Positions 39,056 through 45,936 of a stretch of DNA of 49,226 bases are shown here, one piece after another. The stretch lies in the NCBI RefSeq assembly GCF_000732615.1, contig NZ_JPGL01000075.1, positions 1-49,226 of the forward strand. Direction: 5' to 3'. The position numbers and the translations under genes are program-made. Source of the DNA: Burkholderia paludis. Its GTDB lineage: Bacteria > Pseudomonadota > Gammaproteobacteria > Burkholderiales > Burkholderiaceae. Numbering within the stretch: position 1 is the stretch's first letter; each line of letters opens with the position of its first letter. The notes beneath the pieces are model-generated. The model was not told the DNA's origin and searched no databases. It was given only the letters and a program-made list of their open reading frames with translations.

Positions 39056-40333
39056 TCACGCGTTCTTGCGGTTGAGCGCGCGGAAACCGATGTCGCGGCG
39101 GTACTGCATGCCTTCGAAGTTGATCTGGTTGATCGTGTCGTAGGCATGCTGCTGCGCTTCGCGCACCGAATCGGCGAGGCCGACCACGCACAGGACGCGG
39201 CCGCCGGACGTCGTCAGCTTGTCGCCGTCGAGCGTCGTGCCCGCGTGGAACGTGACCGTCTGTTCGGTCTCGGCCGGGATGCCGTTGATGCGGTCGCCCT
39301 TGCGCGGCGCGTCCGGATAGCCGTGTGCGGCCAGCACGACGCCCAGCGCGGTGCGACGGTCCCAGTCGAGCTCGACCGTATCGAGCGTGCCCGCGATCGC
39401 GTGCTCGACGACCTTCGAGAAATCGCTCTTCAGGCGCGCCATGATCGGCTGCGTTTCCGGGTCGCCCATCCGGCAGTTGAACTCCAGCGTGCGCGGATGG
39501 CCTTCCTTGTCGATCATCAGGCCCGCATACAGGAAGCCCGTGAAGCGGATGCCGTCCTTCTCCATCCCGCGCACGGTCGGCATGATGATCTCGCGCATCA
39601 CGCGCGCGTGCATCTGCGGCGTGACGATCGGCGCGGGCGAATATGCGCCCATGCCGCCCGTGTTCGGGCCGCGGTCCTCGTCGAGCAGGCGCTTGTGATC
39701 CTGGCTCGAAGCCAGCGCCAGCGCATGCTTGCCGTCGACCATCACGATGAAGCTGGCTTCCTCGCCGTCGAGGAATTCCTCGATCACGACGCGTGCGCCC
39801 GCATCGCCGAGCTTGTTGCCCGACAGCATCATGTCGACGGCTGCGTGCGCCTCTTCCAGCGTCATCGCGACGACGACGCCCTTGCCGGCCGCGAGGCCGT
39901 CGGCCTTCACGACGATCGGCGCACCCTTCGCGTCGATGTACGCATGCGCGGCGGCCACGTCGGAGAAGGTTTCGTACTCGGCGGTCGGGATGCCGTGGCG
40001 CTTCATGAACGCCTTCGCGAAATCCTTCGAGCTTTCGAGCTGCGCGGCTTCGCGGGTCGGGCCGAAGACCTTCAGGCCGCGTGCGCGAAACAGGTTGACG
40101 ATGCCGGCCGCGAGCGGCGCTTCCGGCCCGACGAGCGTGAACGCAACGCCTTCGCGTTCCGCGAAATCGGCGAGTTCGTCGAGCGCCGTGATGTCGACGT
40201 TCTTCAGACGCTCGTCCTGCGCCGTGCCGCCATTGCCGGGCGCGACGTAGACCATCTGGACGCGCGGCGACTGCGCGAGCTTCCACGCCAGCGCATGTTC
40301 GCGGCCGCCGGAACCGACGACGAGTAGTTTCAT
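39056..40333 (-). CDS. purD: Phosphoribosylamine-glycine ligase (GAR synthetase)
   Basis: A 425-residue ATP-grasp enzyme that joins phosphoribosylamine and glycine to give GAR. MKLLVVGSGGREHALAWKLAQSP opens it, then VAPGNGGTA and FTLVGPEAPLAAGIVNLFRARGLKVFGP. The ATP-grasp part has IVVKADGLAAGKGVVVAMT and EEFLDGEEASFIVMVDGKHALALASSQDHKRLLDEDRGPNTGGMGAYSPAP. Length matches E. coli PurD (429). It lies between yebC and hemF, each with its own terminator or gap. Its product is the substrate of PurT. Confidence 0.97.
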   Translation of the reverse strand: MKLLVVGSGGREHALAWKLAQSPRVQMVYVAPGNGGTAQDERLKNVDITALDELADFAEREGVAFTLVGPEAPLAAGIVNLFRARGLKVFGPTREAAQLESSKDFAKAFMKRHGIPTAEYETFSDVAAAHAYIDAKGAPIVVKADGLAAGKGVVVAMTLEEAHAAVDMMLSGNKLGDAGARVVIEEFLDGEEASFIVMVDGKHALALASSQDHKRLLDEDRGPNTGGMGAYSPAPIVTPQMHARVMREIIMPTVRGMEKDGIRFTGFLYAGLMIDKEGHPRTLEFNCRMGDPETQPIMARLKSDFSKVVEHAIAGTLDTVELDWDRRTALGVVLAAHGYPDAPRKGDRINGIPAETEQTVTFHAGTTLDGDKLTTSGGRVLCVVGLADSVREAQQHAYDTINQINFEGMQYRRDIGFRALNRKNA

Positions 40334-40352
40334 GGGATTCCCCGCAGACTAG

Positions 40353-40390
40353 AAAACAGGGCGGCCGGCACGCTCAGGCGCGCCGGCCGC
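40353..40390 (-). terminator. Rho-independent terminator of yebC
   Basis: On the minus strand a 12-bp stem (complement of 40379-40390 with 40361-40372, one G-U pair) is followed by CCTGTTTTCT. It lies about 50 bases after the yebC stop and ends 20 bases before purD begins. Confidence 0.75.
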
Positions 40391-40437
40391 GGATTCGATC
40401 GGGCCGCCGCCGCAACGGGCGCACGGCGGCCGGCATC

Positions 40438-41166
40438 TCATTCCTCGACGATGACGGCGTTCGTATACACGTCCTGCACGTCGTCGAGGTTCTCGAGCGC
40501 GTCCAGGAGCTTCTGCATCTTCGCCGCGTCGTCGCCGGTGAACTCGACTTCGTTCTGCGGCTTCATCGTCACTTCGGCGAGCTCGGCCTTGAAGCCGGCG
40601 GTTTCGAGCGCGTCCTTCACTGCCGAGAAGGCCTGCCAGTCGCACAGCACCTCGATCGAGCCGTCGTCGTTCGTGTTCACGTCGTTCGCGCCGGCTTCGA
40701 GCGCGGCTTCCATCAGCGCGTCTTCCGACGTGCCCGGGGCGAACAGGAACTGGCCGACGTGATCGAACATGAAGGCGACCGAGCCGTCGGTGCCCATGTT
40801 GCCGCCGAACTTCGAGAACGCATGGCGGACTTCCGCGACCGTGCGGGTGCGGTTGTCGGTCAGCGTGTCGACGATGATCGCCGCGCCGCTGATGCCGTAG
40901 CCTTCGTACCGGATTTCCTCGTAGTTCGCGCCGTCCGCGCCGCCGACGCCGCGATCGATCGCGCGCTTGACGTTGTCCTTCGGCATGTTCGCGTCGGCCG
41001 CCTTGTCGACCGCGAGACGCAGGCGCGGGTTCGAGTTGACGTCGCCGCCGCCGAGGCGTGCCGCGACCTGGATTTCCTTGATCAGGCGGGTCCAGATCTT
41101 GCCGCGCTTCGCGTCGGCCGCTGCCTTCTTATGCTTGATGTTGGCCCATTTCGAATGACCAGCCAT
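40438..41166 (-). CDS. yebC: YebC/PmpR family regulatory protein
   Basis: A 242-residue protein. The signature MAGHSKWANIKHKKAAADAKRGKIWTRLIKEI begins it, followed by NPRLRLAVDKAADANMPKDNVKRAIDRGVGG and YEGYGISGAAIIVDTLTDNRTRTVAEVRHAFSKFGGNMG. Members were long described as DNA-binding regulators; more recent work on the family links them to relieving ribosome stalling at proline-rich stretches. Which applies here cannot be told, but the window encodes several proline-rich proteins (the FtsK linker, the PRC lipoprotein). A minus-strand TAAAAT at 41279-41284 may be its -10 box. Confidence 0.95.
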   Translation of the reverse strand: MAGHSKWANIKHKKAAADAKRGKIWTRLIKEIQVAARLGGGDVNSNPRLRLAVDKAADANMPKDNVKRAIDRGVGGADGANYEEIRYEGYGISGAAIIVDTLTDNRTRTVAEVRHAFSKFGGNMGTDGSVAFMFDHVGQFLFAPGTSEDALMEAALEAGANDVNTNDDGSIEVLCDWQAFSAVKDALETAGFKAELAEVTMKPQNEVEFTGDDAAKMQKLLDALENLDDVQDVYTNAVIVEE

Positions 41167-41382
41167 ACCTTTCTCCGTGCCCGGGCGCGCAGCGCGGGCG
41201 ATTGTGCCAATGTGTCGTTGAATCGGCGGCCGTGTCGGCGGGCATGAAGCCGCGGGGCCGCGTGTCGAGTGGATCGGGATTTTATCACGCGGCGACCGTC
41301 GTTTCGGGGCCGCCGCGCATGGCCGAACGGCCGGGTGGGCCGCCGCCGGGCCGGGCCGCGCGCCGCGCGGGCGCGCCGGAAC

Positions 41383-42033
41383 TCAGTTTTTGGTGCCGAA
41401 CAGGCGGTCGCCCGCGTCGCCGAGGCCCGGCACGATGTATGCGTGCTCGTTCAGGTGCGAGTCGAGCGACGCGACGAACAGTTTCACGTCCGGGTGGGCG
41501 TCCTGGAACACCTGCACGCCCTCGGGCGCGGCGACGAGGGCGACGAACATGATGTTCGCGGCCGGCACGTTGCGGCGCTTGAGCACGTCGACCGCATGGA
41601 CGGCCGAATAGCCGGTCGCGACCATCGGGTCGCACAGGATGAAGATGCGGTCTTCCAGATCCGGCAGGCGCACCAGGTACTCGACCGGGCGGTGGTCGTC
41701 GGCGCGGTACACGCCGATATGGCCGACGCGCGCGGACGGAACCAGGTCGAGCAGGCCGTCCGACATCCCGATGCCTGCGCGCAGCACCGGCACGATCGCC
41801 AGTTTCTTGCCCGCGATCACCGGCGCGTCGACCTCGACCAGCGGGGTTTCGACCCGCTTGGTCGTGATCGGCAGGTTGCGGGTGATCTCGTAGCCCATCA
41901 GCAGCGTGATCTCGCGCAGCAGCTCGCGGAACGTGCGCGTCGACGTGTCCTTGTCGCGCATGTGCGTGAGCTTGTGCTGGATCAGCGGGTGATCGGTGAT
42001 GAAGAGATTGGGGAAACGGCTGTCCTGTTTCAT
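41383..42033 (-). CDS. upp: Uracil phosphoribosyltransferase
   Basis: A 216-residue salvage enzyme that makes UMP from uracil and PRPP. FPNLFITDHPLIQHKLTHMRDKDTSTRTFRELLREITLLMGYE is the family N-terminus. VPVLRAGIGMSDGLLDLVPSARVGHIGVYR follows, and the PRPP-binding loop is ILCDPMVATGYSA. The end VPGLGDAGDRLFGTKN matches the uracil-contact region. Length is near E. coli Upp (208). Divergent from the SDR gene; a minus-strand TGG-TAAAAT near 42110 may be its extended -10 box. Confidence 0.96.
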   Translation of the reverse strand: MKQDSRFPNLFITDHPLIQHKLTHMRDKDTSTRTFRELLREITLLMGYEITRNLPITTKRVETPLVEVDAPVIAGKKLAIVPVLRAGIGMSDGLLDLVPSARVGHIGVYRADDHRPVEYLVRLPDLEDRIFILCDPMVATGYSAVHAVDVLKRRNVPAANIMFVALVAAPEGVQVFQDAHPDVKLFVASLDSHLNEHAYIVPGLGDAGDRLFGTKN

Positions 42034-42237
42034 GACGGGGGTGCCTTGGCGGCAAAAGGTGATCGGGGCGGCGCGCCCGGGCCGGCCGCCGCTTATGGCC
42101 GCAATTTTACCAAGGCGCGCCGCGCGATCCGGATATTATCGACGTCTCACGACAATCCGCGCGCCGCGCGCGCCCGTTCGCCCGTCCGGCGGCGCAACGG
42201 CGCCGCGCCGGCGCGCGTCGCCACCAAGGAATCGACG

Positions 42238-43017
42238 ATGGATCTCGGCATCGCAGGAAAGACCGCGCTCGTGTGCGCGGCAAGCAAGGGGCTCGGTCGC
42301 GGCTGCGCGGAAGCGCTGGCCGCCGAGGGCGTGAACCTCGTGATCGTCGCGCGCACGCGCGACACGCTGGAGGAAACCGCGGAGGAGATCCGCGCCGGCG
42401 CGAACGTGTCCGTCACGGCGGTCGCCTGCGACATTACGACGCCGCACGGGCGTGCGGCCGCGCTCGCCGCGTGCCCGCAGCCGGACATTCTCGTGACGAA
42501 TGCCGGCGGCCCGCCGCCCGGCGATTTCCGCGACTTCTCGCACGACGACTGGATCCGCGCGCTCGAGTCGAACATGCTGACGCCGATCGAACTGATCCGC
42601 GCGACCCTCGACGGGATGATCGCGCGCGGCTTCGGCCGGGTCGTCAACATCACCAGCTCGGCCGTGAAGGCGCCGATCGACGTGCTCGCGCTGTCGAACG
42701 GCGCGCGCTCGGGGCTGACCGGTTTCGTCGCGGGGCTGTCGCGCAAGGTTGCCGGGCAGGGCGTGACGATCAACAACCTGCTGCCGGGGCTGTTCGACAC
42801 CGACCGGATCGCGACGACGCTCACCGCGTCGGCGAAGGCGCAGGGCGTCACGGTCGACGAGATGCGCGCGCGGCGCACCCGGGAGATCCCGGCCGGCCGC
42901 CTCGGCACGCGCGCGGAATTCGGCGCGGCATGTGCGTTCCTGTGCAGCGTGCATGCCGGCTACATCACCGGGCAGAACTGGCTGCTCGACGGCGGCGCGT
43001 ATCCGGGCACGTTCTGA
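42238..43017 (+). CDS. Non-canonical short-chain dehydrogenase/reductase-like protein
   Basis: A 259-residue protein with the SDR Rossmann fold: MDLGIAGKTALVCAASKGLGRGCAEALAAEGVNLVIVAR, then ILVTNAGGPPPGDFRDFSHDDW. The cofactor loop reads AASKGLGRG, not the usual TGxxxGIG. Where the catalytic Tyr-x-x-x-Lys should follow the active Ser (NITSSAVKAP), the sequence is LSNGARSG (from about residue 152), so both Tyr and Lys are absent. This fits the known FabG-like subgroup that lacks a full catalytic tetrad. Activity is therefore doubtful. AAGGA precedes the ATG. It lies 46 bases before mgsA, probably in one transcript. Confidence 0.88.
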   Translation: MDLGIAGKTALVCAASKGLGRGCAEALAAEGVNLVIVARTRDTLEETAEEIRAGANVSVTAVACDITTPHGRAAALAACPQPDILVTNAGGPPPGDFRDFSHDDWIRALESNMLTPIELIRATLDGMIARGFGRVVNITSSAVKAPIDVLALSNGARSGLTGFVAGLSRKVAGQGVTINNLLPGLFDTDRIATTLTASAKAQGVTVDEMRARRTREIPAGRLGTRAEFGAACAFLCSVHAGYITGQNWLLDGGAYPGTF

Positions 43018-43063
43018 CGCGCACCGCCATTCACGACCACCACCGACAACGAAGGATCCGGAG

Positions 43064-43456
43064 ATGAGCAAACCCCGCATCGCCTTGATTGCGCACGACG
43101 CGAAGAAGAACGAGATCGTCGCGCTCGCGGGCGAATACCGCGCGACGCTCGCGCAATGCCGCCTGGTCGCGACCGGCACGACGGGCGGCCGCATTGCGGC
43201 CGCGCACGGGCTCGAGGTCGAGCGCAAGCTGTCGGGGCCGCTCGGCGGCGATTTGCAGATCGGCGCGGAACTGGCCGACGGCCGCGTCGACATCGTCGTG
43301 TTCCTGCGCGATCCGATGACCGCGCAACCGCACGATCCGGACATCACCGCGCTCGTGCGCGCGTGCGACGTGCACGACGTGCCGGTTGCGACCAACGTCG
43401 CAACCGCGCGGATGCTGCTCGACGATCTGGCGCGCAACATGCAGGACGTCTGCTAG
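43064..43456 (+). CDS. mgsA: Methylglyoxal synthase
   Basis: A 130-residue enzyme that turns dihydroxyacetone phosphate into methylglyoxal, releasing phosphate when glycolysis is unbalanced. PRIALIAHDAKKNEIVALAGEYR starts the family fold. LVATGTTGGRIAAAHGLEVERKLSGPLGGDLQIGAELADGRVDIVVFLRDPMTAQPHDPDITALVRACDVHDVPVATNVATARMLL holds the phosphate-binding GTTG, the catalytic Asp in LRDP and the His in QPHDPD. E. coli MgsA is 152 residues. AAGGA precedes the start. Confidence 0.95.
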   Translation: MSKPRIALIAHDAKKNEIVALAGEYRATLAQCRLVATGTTGGRIAAAHGLEVERKLSGPLGGDLQIGAELADGRVDIVVFLRDPMTAQPHDPDITALVRACDVHDVPVATNVATARMLLDDLARNMQDVC

Positions 43457-43708
43457 CCGGGCGGCCGGAACGGCGGCGTCAGGTCGAGGGCGACCTTGGG
43501 CGCTGACGCTGCCGTGACGAAGGGGCGCGAACGGGGGCCGCGAACGACGGCAGATCGGGTGCGGATCGTCACCGTAGCGGCCAGAACCACACCTCGGATG
43601 CCTCCCAATAGCCATCCGAACCGCAGACGGCCCGTGCGCCGTCATCCTGTTGCCCGGATAGTGGCTGAGTAGCAGGAAAAAGGCGGCTTCAACCCGGATC
43701 TCCGCCGA
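43457..43708. other. 252-bp region between mgsA and the Rap1a-like gene
   Basis: Convergent intergenic space. No credible gene, hairpin with a U-run or repeat was found. Confidence 0.5.
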
Positions 43709-44104
43709 TCAGCGACACGGATACTTGTGCCGAAGGATGCCGACGACGAGGCTCGTCGCGCTGGCCTTCAGCGCTTCTCGCGGCAGCTTGCGGAGCGTGT
43801 CGAGTACGTCCAAACCGACTTCTCCCGGCTTGATGCGCGCGTTGCCGCACCAGTCCTTGCCGGCTGTGGCGTCGGCCACGCCAGCCAGATACCCGGTCGC
43901 GGCGTGGCGCTCGGCGTCGGCGTATGGCGTGATATCGGTGCGGCTCATGCCGTCGAGCAGCCGGACGCCGTCGACGCGCGGCACCGTGGTCGCGCTTGCG
44001 ACCGCGGCACTCGCCGACAACGACACGAAAACAAACATGTGCCGGAGGGAAAGGACGCCCACGGGGTGACGCTCGCAAATTCGACGGAAGCGCAAACCTG
44101 GCAT
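43709..44104 (-). CDS. Rap1a/Tai family immunity-like protein
   Basis: A protein of up to 131 residues (109 if it starts at ATG 44038). A hydrophobic signal, HMFVFVSLSASAAVASA, precedes VDGVRLLDGMSRTDITPYADAERHAATGYLAGVADATAGKDWCGNARIKPGEVGLDVLDTLRKLPREALKASATSLVVGILRHKYPC. The YLAGVAD, WCG-PGEV, and C-terminal YPC elements match the Rap1a/Tai domain of periplasmic immunity proteins that block type VI amidase effectors. A Met stands where many members have a Cys after LL. No effector gene or T6SS component is adjacent, so it may be an orphan guard or have another role. Neither start has a strong ribosome site. Confidence 0.7.
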   Translation of the reverse strand: MPGLRFRRICERHPVGVLSLRHMFVFVSLSASAAVASATTVPRVDGVRLLDGMSRTDITPYADAERHAATGYLAGVADATAGKDWCGNARIKPGEVGLDVLDTLRKLPREALKASATSLVVGILRHKYPCR

Positions 44105-44568
44105 GGCTCCCGTCTCGGAAATCGGTAAGGTGGCGGCGTGTTTCGGCGAACCGATCCCGGCCGGAGTCGCCGACGTCGGCGCCCGGTGTGAAGAAGTTGC
44201 GCGGGGGTTGCGTGGCGTGCGGGGATGCTCGCCGCTGATTCGCGGGACCGTCAGGCTCCGCTGTCCCCGACCGGGCGGGGTGCCGTCCGGTGCGCAGCGC
44301 ATGATTGGAACGTGGCGAAGTGTTGCTGGCGCGGTTTGCGCGGGCAATGCCGGGCTGACGGGCATCGAGCGGGCCGCAGGCCCGGTCGGCGTCGCGATAC
44401 CCCTGCGTCGGCAAAGGGTTTGCGGCGGCGCGCTGCGCGACGCCGCGCGTTGCGCGAGAATCGTGCGTCGCGATGCGCGCCCGCCGCCCGGTTCCCGCAA
44501 GAATCGGCCGGCCCGCCCATCGGCGATCCGGATTTTTCCTGACCGATTGACAGACGAGGAGCGAAACG
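44105..44568. other. 464-bp region without a recognisable gene
   Basis: Open frames exist on both strands, but their products are Arg/Pro/Ala-rich and match nothing recognisable. Promoters of the Rap1a-like gene (-) and qor (+) must lie here, although no clear box pair was found. The qor ribosome site GAGGAG lies at 44556-44561. A decayed gene cannot be excluded. Confidence 0.5.
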
Positions 44569-45543
44569 ATGCCGAAAGCAATCCGATACGACCAGCCGGG
44601 CGGCCCGGACGTGATGAAGTGGGTCGATGTCGAGGTCGGCGAGCCGGGCGCGGGCGAAGTCCGCATCCGGCAGCATGCGGTCGGGCTCAACTACATCGAC
44701 GTGTATTTTCGTACGGGCCTCTATCCGCAGCCGCTGCCCGGCGGCCTCGGGATGGAGGCGGCGGGCGAGGTGACGGCCGTCGGCGAAGGCGTGACCGCGT
44801 TCAAGGCGGGCGACCGCGTCGCGTACGTCGGGCAGCCGCCGGGCGCCTACGCGCAGGAGCGCGTGATGCCGGCCGCGAAGCTCGTGAAGTTGCCGGACGG
44901 CATCGGCTACGACGACGCGGCGTCGGTGATGCTGCAGGGCCTGACCGCCCACTACCTGCTGCGCCGTACCTACCCGGTGAAGGCCGGCGACACGATCCTG
45001 ATCCACGCGGCGGCCGGCGGCGTCGGCCTGCTCGTGTGCCAGTGGGCGAAGGCGCTCGGCGCGACCGTGATCGGCACGGTCGGCTCCGACGCGAAGGCCG
45101 AACTTGCGAAGGCGCACGGTTGCGACCACCCGATCGTCTATACGCGCGAGAACTTCACGCAGCGCGTGAAGGACATCACGAACGGCGCGGGCGTGCCGGT
45201 CGTCTACGATTCGATCGGCAAGGACACCTATGTCGGCTCGCTCGACAGCCTCGCGCCGCTCGGCTACTTCGTCAGCTTCGGCAACGCGTCGGGCCCGCTG
45301 CCGCCGATCGACTCGAAGGAATTCTCGTCGCGCGGCTCGCTGTTCTTCACGCGTCCGACGCTGTTCTCGTACATCGCGAAGCGCGCGGATCTCGAATCCG
45401 CGGCCGCCGAGCTGTTCGACGCGATCCTGTCGGGCAAGGTGAAGACCAGCATCAACCAGCGCTACCCGCTCGCGGAAGTCGGCCGCGCGCATGCCGATCT
45501 CGAGTCGCGCAACACCACCGGCTCGACGATCCTCGTTCCCTGA
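44569..45543 (+). CDS. qor: NADPH:quinone oxidoreductase
   Basis: A 324-residue zinc-independent medium-chain reductase. MPKAIRYDQPGGPDVMKWVDVEVGEPGAGEVRIRQHAVGLNYIDVYFRTGLYP is the QOR N-terminus. The Rossmann domain has ILIHAAAGGVGLLVCQWAKALGATVIGTVGSDAKAELAKAHGCDHPIVYTREN. GYFVSFGNASGPLPPI and LFFTRPTLFSYIAKRADLE follow. No catalytic zinc ligands are present. Members reduce quinones or zeta-crystallin-type enones with NADPH. GAGGAG precedes the ATG at 8-base spacing. It is upstream of and codirectional with the kdp operon, 196 bases apart. Confidence 0.93.
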   Translation: MPKAIRYDQPGGPDVMKWVDVEVGEPGAGEVRIRQHAVGLNYIDVYFRTGLYPQPLPGGLGMEAAGEVTAVGEGVTAFKAGDRVAYVGQPPGAYAQERVMPAAKLVKLPDGIGYDDAASVMLQGLTAHYLLRRTYPVKAGDTILIHAAAGGVGLLVCQWAKALGATVIGTVGSDAKAELAKAHGCDHPIVYTRENFTQRVKDITNGAGVPVVYDSIGKDTYVGSLDSLAPLGYFVSFGNASGPLPPIDSKEFSSRGSLFFTRPTLFSYIAKRADLESAAAELFDAILSGKVKTSINQRYPLAEVGRAHADLESRNTTGSTILVP

Positions 45544-45639
45544 CCCGTCCCCGCCGTGCCGGCACCCCGCCGGCACGCGTCCCCGCGGGCGGCGCCGAGG
45601 CGCCGTCCGTCCCGCCTCCCGGTTGCGCCCGTCTGCGCG

Positions 45640-45656
45640 TTTACGCGTTTTTTACA
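45640..45656 (+). promoter_or_regulatory. Candidate KdpE-binding box
   Basis: TTTACG (45640-45645) and TTTACA (45651-45656) form a direct repeat with a 5-bp spacer, an 11-bp period. E. coli KdpE is known to bind TTTATA-N5-TTTACA, and this site is one T-to-C-like step from it, followed by ACACC as in E. coli. A further TTTACG occurs at 45683-45688. It lies 84 bases before the first kdp reading frame. The repeat is seen; KdpE binding is inference. Confidence 0.6.
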
Positions 45657-45739
45657 CCGGCCCCGATACCTTTGACCCGTCCTTTACGTGCGTTCCCATA
45701 AGGTTCTAGTCGTCTGATTTCGATGACGGAGAACACAAA

Positions 45740-45847
45740 ATGGATGGGGTTTTCATCGGCGCACTGGTGCTTTTCACCGCGCTGATCCTCGGTTTGGTTG
45801 CCGGTTGCGAGAAGCTCGTGCAATACGGTCGCGGGGGGCGAGCATGA
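45740..45847 (+). CDS. 35-residue membrane peptide leading the kdp operon
   Basis: A reading frame of 35 codons plus stop: one hydrophobic helix (FIGALVLFTALILGLVAGC, residues 5-23) with a basic end (EKLVQYGRGGRA). GGAG lies upstream of the ATG (45728-45732 region). Its stop overlaps the kdpF start as ATGA, and kdpF overlaps kdpA in the same way, so translation would be coupled through all three. It is not KdpF, which is the next frame. Small single-helix peptides at this position occur in other proteobacterial kdp operons from memory. It may be an accessory subunit of the pump. Confidence 0.7.
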   Translation: MDGVFIGALVLFTALILGLVAGCEKLVQYGRGGRA

Positions 45848-45936
45848 CCTGGATGCTTTGGCTGGCGGGCGCATCGACGGCCCTGCTGTTCGCGTATCTC
45901 GTGTTTGCGCTGCTGCGCGCGGAGGACATCGAATGA
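45844..45936 (+). CDS. kdpF: Potassium-transporting ATPase subunit KdpF
   Basis: A 30-residue single-helix subunit: MTWMLWLAGASTALLFAYLVFALLRAEDIE. It matches KdpF in size (29 residues in E. coli) and in the terminal LL-R-E pattern. KdpF stabilises the KdpFABC complex. It overlaps both neighbours by four bases (ATGA at 45844-45847 and 45933-45936). Confidence 0.88.
   Translation: MTWMLWLAGASTALLFAYLVFALLRAEDIE

Noticed and set aside
41322..41340. GGCCGAACGGCCGG-like string between yebC and upp, the same as one arm of the dnaE inverted repeat
   Set aside because: Only one arm is present and such GGCC/CGGCC strings are expected at this GC content; not enough for a repeat-family call.
44103..44568. 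Possible decayed gene between the Rap1a-like protein and qor
   Set aside because: Translations in all frames are Arg/Pro/Ala-rich with no family resemblance, so reported only as a region without a recognisable gene.
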